A stretch of DNA of 64,000 nt from Brevibacterium siliguriense (GCF_900105315.1 NZ_LT629766.1:2480001-2544000), one strand, 5' to 3'; counted from the stretch's first letter, positions 8,698-17,952 are shown. The notes: generated by a model not told the origin, from the sequence alone. Numbers and translations: made by a program.

Positions 8698-9562
8698 CGG
8701 TGCTCCTCGGGTATGCGCTGTCGAGGACGGCAACGCTTGCCGCAATCGCAGCCGACAGCCCCACCATGTGTAAGGCCACGAGCAGTTCGGGAACGCCGAG
8801 GAAGTACTGGACGTAGCCGATGATGGCCTGGGCGATCTCGACGACGAGGAGCACGGTCAGCGGAGCGACCATCGCCGTCTGCGCCTTCTTCCGGGCGATG
8901 ACGAGTGCGGAGACCGTGGTGACGACGAGCAGCCACACCGGCGCGGCATGCAGCCGGGTGATCCAGATGTTGTCGAGGTTGTTGCGGGTCGAGATCGTCG
9001 ATCCCGAATGGGGCCCCGCTCCGGTGGTGAGCACGCCGAAGACCACGATGATCGCGGTGAGGCCGAGGATGATCCAGCCCAGAGTCGGCAGCGGGGTGGG
9101 AGCCTTGGCATCAAGTCGGACGCCCGTGTCATGGGTGCGGCGGACGAAGTAGGCTGCGACGCCCACGGCGACGGCCGAGGGCAGGAAGTGCCCGGCGACG
9201 ACCCACGGGTTGAGCTTCGTCCACACGGTGATTCCGCCGACGACGGCCTGAACGGGAACGATGGCAAGCAGTCCGATGTTGAGCCAGAAGAGATCCGGGC
9301 GCTGCTTCCGGCCTTTCCACAGCATGAGCGCGATGCATACGCCGAGGATCGCCAGGGCCACTGCCAGCAGGCGGTTGCCGAACTCGATGGCGCCGTGGAT
9401 GCCCATCTCACTGGTGGCCACGAGCGAATCGGGGGTGCACTTGGGCCAATCCGAGCAGCCGAGCCCCGAACCGGTGAGCCGGACGATTCCGCCGGTCAGG
9501 ATGATCCCTGCCTGGGCGATGAGCATGGCCCAAGCGGCGATGCGGATCTTCTTCGTGACCAC
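8660..9562 (-). CDS. ctaA: Heme A synthase (COX15/CtaA family)
   Basis: About 300 residues with eight predicted membrane helices. It contains the GGIVRLTGSGLGCSDWP signature, the conserved loop GAIEFGNRL with the first heme-ligand His region, AGPHSG, and later RLHAAPVW and ALHMVG histidines. It oxidises heme O to heme A in the plasma membrane, pairing with CtaB. The GTG at 9562 is chosen because AGGAG lies 4 nt upstream. An ATG at 9574 overlaps the stop of the ABC permease gene but has no ribosome site. It is in an apparent operon with the upstream ABC transporter. Confidence 0.93.
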   Translation of the reverse strand: MVTKKIRIAAWAMLIAQAGIILTGGIVRLTGSGLGCSDWPKCTPDSLVATSEMGIHGAIEFGNRLLAVALAILGVCIALMLWKGRKQRPDLFWLNIGLLAIVPVQAVVGGITVWTKLNPWVVAGHFLPSAVAVGVAAYFVRRTHDTGVRLDAKAPTPLPTLGWIILGLTAIIVVFGVLTTGAGPHSGSTISTRNNLDNIWITRLHAAPVWLLVVTTVSALVIARKKAQTAMVAPLTVLLVVEIAQAIIGYVQYFLGVPELLVALHMVGLSAAIAASVAVLDSAYPRSTDVHTDRSVSVVS

Positions 9563-9570
9563 TTCACTCC

Positions 9571-10302
9571 TCATTCGAAACGGAACCACCTGCGTGCCGC
9601 AAGCGTTCCCACAAGCCCCCATACCAGGAGGACGATGATTGCCTTGATGTCTGTGCCGCCGTCCCCGATGGCGGACCGCATAGCGTCGCCGAGCGCACCG
9701 GAGGGCAGGTAGCCCACGACAGTTCCCCATTCTCCCGGATGGGCGATGACGAGGCCACCGACGCCGGCCATGAGCACCCAGATGAGGTTCGTCGCCGCCA
9801 GAGTCGCCTCGGCGCGGACCGTGCCTGCCATGAGCAGGCCGAGCGAGAGCAGCGCGGCAGTGCCGAACAGCGTGGCCAGGAAGAGTCCGAGGATGTCGAC
9901 GGGACCTCGGAAGCCGAGAATGGCCGCCGCGGCGAAGACGAGTGCGTACTGGATGAGAACGACGACGATGACGGCGCCGAGTTTGCCGAGGATGAGTCCG
10001 TTCGTCCCCAGCGGAGTCGTCGCCAGCTGCCGCAGAACTCCGTAGCGGCGGTCGAAGGCGGTTGCGATCGCCTGACCGGTGAATGCGCTGGAGGCCAGGC
10101 TCAGGCTCAGCGCGCCGGGAACTGCGATCGACAGCGGATCCGCGTCGGCCTCGATGATCCCGAGGCCCGTGAGCAGGGGAGTCTTCGCGAGGAAGACGAG
10201 CAGGCCGAGGGGGAAGATGATTGAGAGCAGCAGCTGTTCGCCGTTGCGCAGAACGGACAGAGTCTCGAACTTCGCCTGCGAGACGATGCGTGTCGAGGTC
10301 AT
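9571..10302 (-). CDS. ABC transporter permease (ABC-2 type)
   Basis: A 243-residue protein with six hydrophobic segments and the ABC-2 pattern. A cytoplasmic N-terminus leads into a first helix, then the AFDRRYGVLRQLATTPLG segment typical of the coupling region of drug/antibiotic-type exporters. ATG at 10302 overlaps the stop of the ATPase gene (ATGA), so the longer upstream frame is rejected. Together with the ATPase it would form an exporter of unknown substrate. The fixed position between ctaA and sufR in relatives hints at a link to heme or respiratory assembly, but this is inference. Confidence 0.85.
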   Translation of the reverse strand: MTSTRIVSQAKFETLSVLRNGEQLLLSIIFPLGLLVFLAKTPLLTGLGIIEADADPLSIAVPGALSLSLASSAFTGQAIATAFDRRYGVLRQLATTPLGTNGLILGKLGAVIVVVLIQYALVFAAAAILGFRGPVDILGLFLATLFGTAALLSLGLLMAGTVRAEATLAATNLIWVLMAGVGGLVIAHPGEWGTVVGYLPSGALGDAMRSAIGDGGTDIKAIIVLLVWGLVGTLAARRWFRFE

Positions 10303-11216
10303 CGCAGCGGCCTCCCGGTCAGTTCGAAGAAGACGTCGGACAGGGACTGTCTCTGCATGCCGATGTCCGTGATCTCCGCTCCCACCTCGGCGATGGCCAT
10401 GCACGCGGCCGCGATCTGCGCCGCTGAAGGTGCCCCGTCGATGGTGATCAGTGAGCCCTGTGCCGAGGCGGGACCGAGCTCGGTGAGCCGATCGACGAGG
10501 GCAGTGGGGACGGGGGAGGCGAGGCGTATCGTCAGCGACCGGGACCCGGCGGAGGCGCTGCGCAGCTCCTCTGGCGCTCCCTGAGCGATGATCCGTCCGC
10601 GATCGATGACGACGACCTCGTCGGCGAGTTCCTCGGCCTCAGCAAGGTCGTGGGTGGTGAGCACGACAGCGACCCCGCGGTCGGCGAGATCGCGGATGAA
10701 GCTGTGGACGACCTCACGAGCCTGCGGGTCGAGACCGGCGCAGGGCTCATCGAGGAAGACGAGACGCGGCCGGCCGATGAGAGCCGCAGCCAGCGCCACC
10801 CGCTGCTTCTGTCCGCCGGAGAGTCTGCGCATCGTGCGTCCCGCGAAATCATGGAGGCCGAGGGGTTCGGCGAGCTCGTCGACCGGCAGGGGATTGTCAT
10901 AGAGGGAGGACAGATGACGGAGCACCTGCAGCGGCTTCGAACTCATCGGCAGCCCGCCATCCTGGAGCATGACCCCTGCCAGCTGTGAAGTCGTGGCATG
11001 GTCGGTGACGGGGTCGTGTCCGAAGATCTCCACCGTGCCCGAATCGGGACGTCGCGTGCCGACGGCCAGGGAGATGGTCGTGGATTTGCCTGCGCCGTTG
11101 GGTCCGAGAACGCCGAGGACGGATCCGGTCTCGGCCGTGAGGTCGATTCCGTCGACGACACGGTGAGCGCCGTAGGAGTATTGGAGACCGCGTATGGTCA
11201 GGGCCGGAGATGACAC
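10299..11216 (-). CDS. ABC transporter ATP-binding protein
   Basis: A 305-residue ATPase with Walker A GPNGAGKST (about residue 36), signature LSGGQKQR, Walker B LVFLDEP and the switch His in TTHDLAEAEE. A C-terminal extension of about 80 residues resembles that of DrrA/CcmA-like exporters. It starts at GTG 11216, with no ribosome site but a TAGAAT hexamer 6 nt upstream, so it is probably leaderless. It is coupled to the permease by an ATGA overlap. It runs divergently from the suf operon across a 137-bp regulatory gap. Substrate unknown. Confidence 0.9.
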   Translation of the reverse strand: MSSPALTIRGLQYSYGAHRVVDGIDLTAETGSVLGVLGPNGAGKSTTISLAVGTRRPDSGTVEIFGHDPVTDHATTSQLAGVMLQDGGLPMSSKPLQVLRHLSSLYDNPLPVDELAEPLGLHDFAGRTMRRLSGGQKQRVALAAALIGRPRLVFLDEPCAGLDPQAREVVHSFIRDLADRGVAVVLTTHDLAEAEELADEVVVIDRGRIIAQGAPEELRSASAGSRSLTIRLASPVPTALVDRLTELGPASAQGSLITIDGAPSAAQIAAACMAIAEVGAEITDIGMQRQSLSDVFFELTGRPLR

Positions 11217-11222
11217 CAGACT

Positions 11223-11228
11223 ATTCTA
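11223..11228 (-). promoter_or_regulatory. -10-like hexamer of the ABC-ctaA unit
   Basis: TAGAAT on the minus strand, 6 nt before the GTG at 11216. This is leaderless spacing. Confidence 0.5.
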
Positions 11229-11280
11229 CGACGCGTCGAAACGGGTGTCGAAACAGCAGGTGAACGGGGTGGAATCGAGC

Positions 11281-11299
11281 GGTGGTTAGGCTCACCTAG
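11281..11299. promoter_or_regulatory. Candidate DtxR/IdeR iron box upstream of sufR
   Basis: Position-by-position comparison with the 19-bp IdeR/DtxR consensus gives 14 matches, including the core TTAGGCT followed by ACCTA. It lies 54 bp before sufR and between the divergent ABC and suf units. The TAGGCT core also resembles the -10 hexamers used elsewhere in this window, so a promoter element is an alternative reading. Confidence 0.4.
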
Positions 11300-11318
11300 T
11301 TTTACGAAACAAATTACG

Positions 11319-11332
11319 CAACAATATTGTTG
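11319..11332. promoter_or_regulatory. SufR operator
   Basis: The perfect 14-bp palindrome CAACAATATTGTTG has the form CAAC-N6-GTTG, the site described for cyanobacterial SufR. It lies 21 bp before the sufR start, well placed for autorepression of the whole suf operon. Confidence 0.75.
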
Positions 11333-11353
11333 TGTTAGTCAAGGAGGTGGATT

Positions 11354-12073
11354 ATGGCTGCAAGCGACACGGAGGATCGCCGCACCCGGCAGAAGGTCTT
11401 CCAGTCGGTGCTCGACGAAGGGCCGATCACTGCTTCATCATTGGCCAAAGCCCTCGAGCTGACTCCAGCCGCGATCCGTCGTCACCTGGATGCGCTGGAG
11501 AGCGAAGGCCTCATCGAGGTCCGTGAGCTCGCCGGCAAACAGGCGGGCAGGGGCCGACCGGCCCGGCACTATGTGGTCACGACGGCCGGACACGATTCGG
11601 TCAGTCATTCCTATGACGAGTTGGCCGTGAACATCCTGCGCTATATGGAGGACAAGCACGGCAAGTCGGCAGTGGAGGACTTCACCGAAGACCTCGTGGG
11701 CCGACTGCGGGACCGACTCGGCCCGGAACTCGAGAAGCGCGGCGGTACCACAGTGGCGTCTCGCTCACGTGCACTTGCCGCCGCACTCACACGGGAAGGG
11801 TACGCCGCCTCGGCGACCCCGGTCGCGGCCGGAACTCCGTTGGAGGCGATGCAGCTGTGCCAGGGACACTGCCCGATCCAGGCCGTCGCGGCGGAGTACC
11901 CGGAGATCTGCGAAGCAGAGCTCGCGATGTTCTCCGACTACCTCGGTGTCGACGTGCGACGGCTGTCGTCGCTGGCGCAGGGCGACCATGTGTGCACCAC
12001 CCACATTCCGACTTCGGAACTGACCAGACCACTCATCCACAGCAATGATCGACCTCAAGGAGGTTCACGATGA
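11354..12073 (+). CDS. sufR: SufR-type Fe-S-sensing transcriptional repressor
   Basis: A 239-residue regulator. Residues 10-65 form a winged helix-turn-helix ([22 protein letters not shown], then the wing with GRGRPARHY). The C-terminal half carries the cysteines CQGHCPI, EIC and HVC, the cluster-ligand region of SufR proteins, with a C-X12-C spacing between the second and third. It is expected to repress suf when holding an Fe-S cluster. A strong AAGGAGG precedes the ATG, and a CAAC-N6-GTTG operator lies just upstream. The stop overlaps the sufB start (ATGA). Confidence 0.92.
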   Translation: MAASDTEDRRTRQKVFQSVLDEGPITASSLAKALELTPAAIRRHLDALESEGLIEVRELAGKQAGRGRPARHYVVTTAGHDSVSHSYDELAVNILRYMEDKHGKSAVEDFTEDLVGRLRDRLGPELEKRGGTTVASRSRALAAALTREGYAASATPVAAGTPLEAMQLCQGHCPIQAVAAEYPEICEAELAMFSDYLGVDVRRLSSLAQGDHVCTTHIPTSELTRPLIHSNDRPQGGSR

Positions 12074-13500
12074 CTGACACAGGAAATCGGATCATCGATG
12101 CGAATCCCGAGCTCAAAGACCTCGGGCAGTACGCATACGGTTGGCACGACGAGAACGACGCCGGCGCGACCGCGACCCGCGGTCTCAGCGAGGAAGTCGT
12201 CCGCAACATCTCGAAGCTCAAGGACGAACCGGAGTGGATGCTCAAGCGTCGACTCAAGGCTCTGCGTCTGTTCGACAAGAAGCCGATGCCGAACTGGGGC
12301 GCCGATCTCACCGGAATCGACTTCGCGGACATCAAGTACTTCGTCCGCTCCACCGAGGGACAGGCGACGTCCTGGGAGGACCTGCCCGAGGACATCCGCA
12401 ACACCTATGACAAGCTCGGCATCCCCGAGGCCGAGAAGCAGCGCCTCGTCGCCGGAGTCGCCGCTCAGTACGAGTCGGAGGTCGTCTACCACCAGATCAA
12501 CGAGGAGCTCGAGGCTCAGGGTGTCATCTTCATGGACACCGACACCGGCCTGCGCGAGCACCCGGAGATCTTCGAAGAGTACTTCGGGTCGATCATCCCA
12601 TCCGGCGACAACAAATTCGCCGCTCTGAACACCGCTGTCTGGTCCGGCGGTTCCTTCGTCTACGTCCCCAAGGGCGTCCACGTCGAGATCCCGCTGCAGG
12701 CGTACTTCCGCATCAACACGGAGAACATGGGCCAGTTCGAGCGCACGCTCATCATTGCCGACGAGGGCTCCTCGGTCCACTACGTCGAGGGCTGCACCGC
12801 TCCGATCTACAAGACCGACTCCCTGCACTCGGCCGTCGTCGAGATCATCGCGAAGAAGGATGCGAAGGTCCGCTACACGACGATCCAGAACTGGTCGAAC
12901 AACGTGTACAACCTCGTCACCAAGCGCGCCATCGCCGAAGAGGGCGCCTCCATGGAATGGGTCGACGGCAACATCGGCTCGAAGGTGACCATGAAGTACC
13001 CGGCCATCTGGCTGACCGGTGAGCACGCCCGCGGTGAGACGCTGTCCGTGGCCTTCGCCGGCGAGGGACAGCACCAGGACACCGGTGCCAAGATGGTCCA
13101 CGCAGCTCCGCACACCCATTCGTCGATCGTGTCGAAGTCCGTGGCCCGCGGCGGCGGCCGCGCCGGCTACCGGGGACTCGTCCACGTCCATCCGGGCGCC
13201 GAAGGCTCGTCGAACAATGTCCTCTGCGACGCCCTGCTCGTCGACAACGTCTCCCGTTCGGACACGTACCCCTACATCGACATCCGCGAAGACGACGTCA
13301 CACTCGGCCATGAGGCCACAGTGTCGAAGGTCAGTGAGGATCAGCTCTTCTACCTCATGTCCCGCGGCATGGAGGAGACCGAGGCGATGGCGATGATCGT
13401 GCGCGGCTTCGTCGAGCCCATCGCACGTGAGCTCCCGATGGAGTACGCCCTCGAACTCAACCGCCTCATCGAACTGCAGATGGAAGGCGCGGTCGGCTGA
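12070..13500 (+). CDS. sufB: Fe-S cluster assembly scaffold SufB
   Basis: A 476-residue SufB/SufD-family beta-helix protein with the SufB-type N-terminus ([10 protein letters not shown]) and the conserved [12 protein letters not shown] and [15 protein letters not shown] stretches, plus the [18 protein letters not shown] and C-terminal [10 protein letters not shown] motifs. With SufC and SufD it forms the SufBC2D scaffold on which clusters are built in the cytosol. The ATG overlaps the sufR stop, with AAGGAGG upstream. No intein interrupts the gene, unlike some mycobacterial sufB genes. Confidence 0.97.
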   Translation: MTDTGNRIIDANPELKDLGQYAYGWHDENDAGATATRGLSEEVVRNISKLKDEPEWMLKRRLKALRLFDKKPMPNWGADLTGIDFADIKYFVRSTEGQATSWEDLPEDIRNTYDKLGIPEAEKQRLVAGVAAQYESEVVYHQINEELEAQGVIFMDTDTGLREHPEIFEEYFGSIIPSGDNKFAALNTAVWSGGSFVYVPKGVHVEIPLQAYFRINTENMGQFERTLIIADEGSSVHYVEGCTAPIYKTDSLHSAVVEIIAKKDAKVRYTTIQNWSNNVYNLVTKRAIAEEGASMEWVDGNIGSKVTMKYPAIWLTGEHARGETLSVAFAGEGQHQDTGAKMVHAAPHTHSSIVSKSVARGGGRAGYRGLVHVHPGAEGSSNNVLCDALLVDNVSRSDTYPYIDIREDDVTLGHEATVSKVSEDQLFYLMSRGMEETEAMAMIVRGFVEPIARELPMEYALELNRLIELQMEGAVG

Positions 13501-13540
13501 GACCCGGCCCGGCGCCCACTGCACTCAAAGGAGTAAATCT

Positions 13541-14716
13541 GTGACTGATACCACCAACCCGCTTGGCCTCTCGGAGCATTCGCACGGTTCCGAGGTCCAA
13601 GTGCCCGATTCGAAGCGCGATGCGCGCACCCGCAGCTTCGATGTCGCCGACTTCCCCGTGCCCACCGGCCGGGAGGAGGAATGGCGCTTCTCTCCCGTGC
13701 GCAAGTTCAGCGAGTTCTTCGAGGACACCGCCACCGAGGCGAAGCTGAAGTTCGAATCGGATCTGCCCGAGGGGCTGTCCGTCGAGGAGATCTCGCTCGA
13801 GTCCGCTCAGGAGCTGGGCATCCTCGAGCCCGAGGACCGCGCCGCGGCCGTCGCCGCCAACCGCGCCTCCGCGGTGACTCACTACTCGATCCCCGCGGAC
13901 ACCGAACTCGAGCGGGCCGCGATCATCCACGCAGACGGCACCGGCGAGGCACTCGGCCACGGCCATGTCGTCGTCACCGTCGGAGCGAACTCGAAGGCGA
14001 CCATCGTCGTCGAACACGAGGGACTGGCCCGGTATTCCGAACTCGTCTCCCTCGTCATCGGCGATGGTGCGGACGTGACTTTCGTGTCGCTGCAGCTGTG
14101 GGACGACGGCTCCCAGCACCTCGGTCAGCACGATGCGATCGTGGGCAAGGACGCGAAGTTCAAGCACATCCACATCACCCTCGGCGGTGACGTCGTGCGT
14201 CTGAACACGAACGTGCGCTACTCAGCAGCCGGGGGAGAGGCCGAACTGCTCGGACTCTACTTCGCCGACGCCGGTCAGCACCTCGAGCACCGCACCTACA
14301 TCGACCACAATACGCCGAAGGCCCAGTCGAACGTCCACTACAAGGGTGCTCTGCAGGGCAAGGATGCGCGCAGCGTGTGGATCGGCGATGTGCTCATCCG
14401 TCCCGAAGCCCTCGACATCGACACCTACGAGCTCAACCGGAACCTCATCCTCACCGATGGTGCCCGTGCCGACTCGGTGCCGAACCTCGAGATCGAGACC
14501 GGCGACATCGCCGGTGCCGGCCACGCCTCCTCGGTGGGACGCTTCGATGAGGAGCACCTGTTCTACCTCATGAGCCGCGGCATCCCCGAGGATGTCGCTC
14601 GTCAGCTCGTGGTCCGCGGATTCTTCAACGAAGTGATCCAGAAGATCCAGGTGCCCGAGATCGAAGACGTGCTCAACGAACGCATCGAGGACGAACTGTC
14701 CCGGAGTGTTCTGTGA
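13541..14716 (+). CDS. sufD: Fe-S cluster assembly protein SufD
   Basis: A 391-residue paralogue of SufB. N-terminal REEEWRFSPVRKF is typical of SufD. The beta-helix core and the C-terminal GHASSVGRFDEEHLFYLMSR motif are present. The GTG at 13541 is chosen because AAAGGAG lies 7 nt upstream. Earlier in-frame codons overlap sufB antisense-like sequence and lack similarity. It forms the heterodimeric scaffold with SufB. Its stop codon overlaps the GTG of the Rieske gene (GTGA). Confidence 0.95.
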   Translation: MTDTTNPLGLSEHSHGSEVQVPDSKRDARTRSFDVADFPVPTGREEEWRFSPVRKFSEFFEDTATEAKLKFESDLPEGLSVEEISLESAQELGILEPEDRAAAVAANRASAVTHYSIPADTELERAAIIHADGTGEALGHGHVVVTVGANSKATIVVEHEGLARYSELVSLVIGDGADVTFVSLQLWDDGSQHLGQHDAIVGKDAKFKHIHITLGGDVVRLNTNVRYSAAGGEAELLGLYFADAGQHLEHRTYIDHNTPKAQSNVHYKGALQGKDARSVWIGDVLIRPEALDIDTYELNRNLILTDGARADSVPNLEIETGDIAGAGHASSVGRFDEEHLFYLMSRGIPEDVARQLVVRGFFNEVIQKIQVPEIEDVLNERIEDELSRSVL

Positions 14717-15036
14717 CCATGATCGACGTGGCGGCCACCGACGAGGTGGCCCCCGGCGGCACCATGCGCATCGAGGTCGGCGAGCACGAGATCTGCATCG
14801 CTCGCGACTCCGACGGCACGATCCACGCCATCGACGACCTGTGCACCCACGGTGAGGTGTCGCTGGCCGAAGGAGACGTCGAGGACTGCACCATCGAATG
14901 CTGGCTGCATGGCTCTCAGTTCGACCTCAACACGGGCAAGCCGGTGAATCCGCCGGCGTTCGAACCCGTCGCGGTCTATGACTGCAAAGAGATCGCCGGC
15001 CGCATCCTCGTCGACCCGAACACCACCCTGAACTGA
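14713..15036 (+). CDS. Rieske [2Fe-2S] ferredoxin in the suf operon
   Basis: A 107-residue non-heme iron oxygenase-type ferredoxin. Its two ligand pairs are CTHG (with the preceding DDLC) and CWLHGSQF, giving the C-X-H and C-X2-H pattern of a Rieske centre. The start is GTG overlapping the sufD stop, or the ATG at 14719. Such a gene between sufD and sufC is a recurring feature of actinobacterial suf operons. It may supply electrons to cluster assembly or be an early acceptor, but its role is not established. Confidence 0.92.
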   Translation: MTMIDVAATDEVAPGGTMRIEVGEHEICIARDSDGTIHAIDDLCTHGEVSLAEGDVEDCTIECWLHGSQFDLNTGKPVNPPAFEPVAVYDCKEIAGRILVDPNTTLN

Positions 15037-15062
15037 CTCAAGACCGAAGAAGAAGGATCATT

Positions 15063-15821
15063 ATGTCCACTCTCAAGATCGAAGACCTGCACGTCGGTGT
15101 CAACACCGAAACCGGCCTCAAGCCCATCCTCAACGGCATCGACCTCGTCATCAACTCCAACGAGACCCACGCCATCATGGGCCCCAACGGCTCCGGCAAG
15201 TCGACCCTGGCCTACGCCCTGGCCGGCCACCCCAAGTACGAAGTGACCTCCGGTTCGGTCACCCTCGACGGTGAGGACGTCCTCGAGATGTCCGTCGACG
15301 AGCGTGCCAAGGCCGGACTGTTCCTGGCCATGCAGTACCCCGTCGAGGTTCCCGGCGTGACCGTGACGAACTTCCTCCGTTCGGCCAAGACCGCCATCGA
15401 CGGTGAGGCTCCGAAGCTGCGCAATTGGACCAAGGACCTCAAGCAGGCCATGGAGAACCTCCGTGTGGATCCCGCCTTCGCCTCGCGCAACGTCAACGAA
15501 GGCTTCTCCGGCGGCGAGAAGAAGCGTCACGAGATCCTGCAGCTCGAGATGCTCAAGCCGAAGTTCGCCGTCCTCGACGAGACCGACTCCGGCCTCGACG
15601 TCGACGCGCTGCGCATCGTGTCCGAAGGCGTCAACCGGGTTAAGGACGCCACCGACGTCGGCATCATGCTCATCACCCACTACACGCGCATCCTCAACTA
15701 CATCAAGCCCGACCACGTCCACGTGATCATCAAGGGCAAGGTAGCCGAGGAAGGCGGACCGGAACTGGCCGAACGCCTCGAGAACGAAGGCTACGACCGC
15801 TTCTTCACCGCCGGCGTCTGA
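15063..15821 (+). CDS. sufC: Fe-S cluster assembly ATPase SufC
   Basis: A 252-residue ABC-type ATPase with Walker A GPNGSGKST, signature FSGGEKKR, Walker B FAVLDETDSGLD and the His switch in LITHYTRIL. The ETDSGLD wording is diagnostic of SufC. It is the soluble motor of the SufBC2D complex. AGAAGGA precedes the ATG. The TGA stop shares a base with the sufS ATG (TGATG), indicating tight coupling. Confidence 0.97.
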   Translation: MSTLKIEDLHVGVNTETGLKPILNGIDLVINSNETHAIMGPNGSGKSTLAYALAGHPKYEVTSGSVTLDGEDVLEMSVDERAKAGLFLAMQYPVEVPGVTVTNFLRSAKTAIDGEAPKLRNWTKDLKQAMENLRVDPAFASRNVNEGFSGGEKKRHEILQLEMLKPKFAVLDETDSGLDVDALRIVSEGVNRVKDATDVGIMLITHYTRILNYIKPDHVHVIIKGKVAEEGGPELAERLENEGYDRFFTAGV

Positions 15822-17071
15822 TGTTCTCACGTCTGAGGGGCGACTTCCCGATCCTCGATGTGAGGGTGGGGGAGTCGCCGCTGTCGTATCTCGACTCGGG
15901 AGCGACATCGCAGAAGCCGCAGTGCGTCATCGACACCTTCGTCGAGTACTTCCAGCAGCGCAACGCCGCCGTCCACCGAGGTGCGCACTCCCTGGCCGTC
16001 GAGGCCACCGACGCCTTCGAGAACGGTCGGATCGCCGCTGCCGGACTCGTCGGCGGGGCACCGGAGCAGGTGTGTTGGACGAAGAACGCGACCGAGGCAC
16101 TCAACATCGTGGCCCTCGGCATGGATCGGGCCAGCCACGGCTTCGGGGGAGACGACGCAGAACGCTTCGCCCTCGTCCCCGGGGACTCGATCGTCGTGAC
16201 CGAGATGGAGCACCACGCGAATCTCGTGCCGTGGCAGCAGCTGGCTGCCTCCACGGGAGCGCAGCTGCGCTGGCTGCCGGTCACCGACTCCGGTGAGCTC
16301 GATCTGACTGATCTCGACACGATCGTCGACGAGACGACGAAGGTGCTCGCTTTCACGCACGTCTCCAATGTCCTCGGCACGATCAACCCGGTCGACCGCC
16401 TCGTCGAACGGGCTCGTGTTGTCGGAGCGTACGTCGTGCTCGATGCTTGCCAGTCCGTGCCGCATATGCCCGTGGACTTCGTCGCCCTCGACGTTGACTT
16501 CGCCGCATTCTCGGCTCATAAGGCACTCGGCCCCACCGGTCTGGGTGCGCTGTGGGGCAAGTCCGAACTGCTCGACGCTCTGCCGCCGGTGCTCACCGGC
16601 GGATCCATGATCACCACGGTGACCATGAAGGAGACCGAGTTCATGCCCGCACCGCAGCGCTTCGAGGCCGGCACCCAGCCGGTCGCCGAGGTGGCGGCCT
16701 TCGCGACCGCGATCGGCTACCTCACCGAGGTGGGGTTGGACAATGTTCTCGAGCATGAGAAGGAGCTCGCCCGAGTCCTCCTCGACGGGATCGGGCAGAT
16801 CCCCGGAATCAGCATCCTCGGCGAGGACGAAGACCGGATCGGAACTGTGGCCTTCGACGTCGACGGCGTGCACGCCCACGATGTCGGACAGTATCTCGAC
16901 TCGCAGGGCATCGCCGTGCGAGTGGGCCACCACTGTGCCCAACCGCTGCACCGACGTTTCGGGGTCACCGCCTCGACGCGGGCGAGCACGTACCTGTACA
17001 ACAACGTCGAAGACTGCACCCGCTTCCTCGCCGCTCTGGCGGAAGTGCGGCCCTTCTTCGGAGTCGCATGA
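15821..17071 (+). CDS. sufS: Cysteine desulfurase SufS
   Basis: A 416-residue class V aminotransferase-fold enzyme of the SufS type. The PLP lysine is in FAAFSAHKALGPTG and the persulfide cysteine in RVGHHCAQPLH. It begins at the family N-terminus with LDSGATSQKP. It removes sulfur from cysteine and would pass it to SufU. sufU follows 16 nt downstream, but is frameshifted here. Confidence 0.96.
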   Translation: MFSRLRGDFPILDVRVGESPLSYLDSGATSQKPQCVIDTFVEYFQQRNAAVHRGAHSLAVEATDAFENGRIAAAGLVGGAPEQVCWTKNATEALNIVALGMDRASHGFGGDDAERFALVPGDSIVVTEMEHHANLVPWQQLAASTGAQLRWLPVTDSGELDLTDLDTIVDETTKVLAFTHVSNVLGTINPVDRLVERARVVGAYVVLDACQSVPHMPVDFVALDVDFAAFSAHKALGPTGLGALWGKSELLDALPPVLTGGSMITTVTMKETEFMPAPQRFEAGTQPVAEVAAFATAIGYLTEVGLDNVLEHEKELARVLLDGIGQIPGISILGEDEDRIGTVAFDVDGVHAHDVGQYLDSQGIAVRVGHHCAQPLHRRFGVTASTRASTYLYNNVEDCTRFLAALAEVRPFFGVA

Positions 17072-17087
17072 GGAGGGGAGCGAATCG

Positions 17088-17566
17088 ATGAGCACACAGA
17101 TGCAGCAGCTCTACCAACAGGTCATCCTCGACCAGTCGCGGGCACGCATCGGCAACACCGAACTGCTCCGTGACGCCGCAGAGTCACCGCACGGGTACTC
17201 GCATCAAGTGAACCCGACGTGCGGTGATGAGATCGAGCTCGAGATCGAACTGCGTGAGGACGGCACGATCGCGGTGCGGTGGACCGGCGACGGCTGTTCG
17301 ATCTCGATGGCCTCGGCCTCGGTGCTCTCCGAGCTGGCCGCCGAGTCCTCCGTCGCGCAGATGCTCGAGATCGAAGGCGCGTTCCACGAACTCATGCATT
17401 CCCGTGGGACAATGGAGGCGGATGAGTCGATTCTCGGGACGCCGCGGCGTTCACCGGAGTGTCGAAGTTCCCGGCCAGGATCAAATGCGCTCTCCTGGCA
17501 TGGATGGCGTTCAAGGACGCACTCAACCAAGCACAAGCAGCTCGTGAGGAGAAACACAATGCCTGA
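17088..17566 (+). pseudogene. sufU: SufU sulfur-transfer protein, disrupted by an apparent one-base loss
   Basis: Residues 1-117 read as a normal SufU with zinc ligands Cys45 and Asp47 (NPTCGDE) and Cys70 (GDGCSIS). At the GGG run at 17436-17438 the frame shifts by one base. The following frame (from GAC at 17438) encodes the expected C-terminus, AAAFTGVSKFPARIKCALL and WMAFKDAL, ending at TGA 17564-17566 and including the third zinc Cys. As read, the upstream frame instead continues through nonsense residues into sufT. An inserted G restores a protein of about 159 residues. Sequencing error or a true mutation are both possible. Confidence 0.8.
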
Positions 17567-17894
17567 AGTCATTGACGCACCGAAGAATGCCAGCGTCGAC
17601 GAAGTGCGCGAAGCGATGATGGACGTCGTCGATCCCGAGCTCGGTGTCAACATCGTCGATCTCGGACTCGTGTACGGACTCTCGGTCGAAGACGACGGCA
17701 CCGCCGTGATCGAGATGACCCTGACCTCGGCGGCCTGCCCGCTGACCGATGTCATCGAGGATCAGACCGCACAGTCGCTCGAGGGAATCGTGCCGGCTTA
17801 TCGGATCAACTGGGTCTGGATGCCGCCATGGGGTCCGGAGAAGATCACCGAGGACGGACGCGAGCAGATGCGCGCCCTGGGCTTCAATATCTGA
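17559..17894 (+). CDS. sufT: SufT-type (MIP18/DUF59) Fe-S assembly factor
   Basis: A 111-residue DUF59 protein with the motifs DPELGVNIVDLGLVYG and TSAACPLTDVI, containing the reactive Cys, and the C-terminal WVWMPPWGPEKIT typical of the suf-linked form. It assists maturation of certain Fe-S proteins. GAGGAG precedes the ATG, which lies just before the restored sufU stop. Because of the sufU frameshift it is in the same open frame as the sufU 5' part, but the independent ribosome site argues for a separate protein. Last gene of the suf operon. Confidence 0.93.
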   Translation: MPEVIDAPKNASVDEVREAMMDVVDPELGVNIVDLGLVYGLSVEDDGTAVIEMTLTSAACPLTDVIEDQTAQSLEGIVPAYRINWVWMPPWGPEKITEDGREQMRALGFNI

Positions 17895-17952
17895 GACCAT
17901 CATCGACTGAGTCGAGCAGACAGGTGTCCCCCGCAGGGACGCCGACGTTCAC

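Noticed and set aside
12055..13524. 489-codon frame on - opposite sufB
   Set aside because: Antisense shadow, low-complexity Val/Asp/Gly composition. sufB is certain.
17088..17894. True SufU-SufT fusion protein
   Set aside because: The join region has no domain-like sequence. The expected sufU end lies in another frame, and sufT has its own ribosome site. A frameshift explains the open frame.
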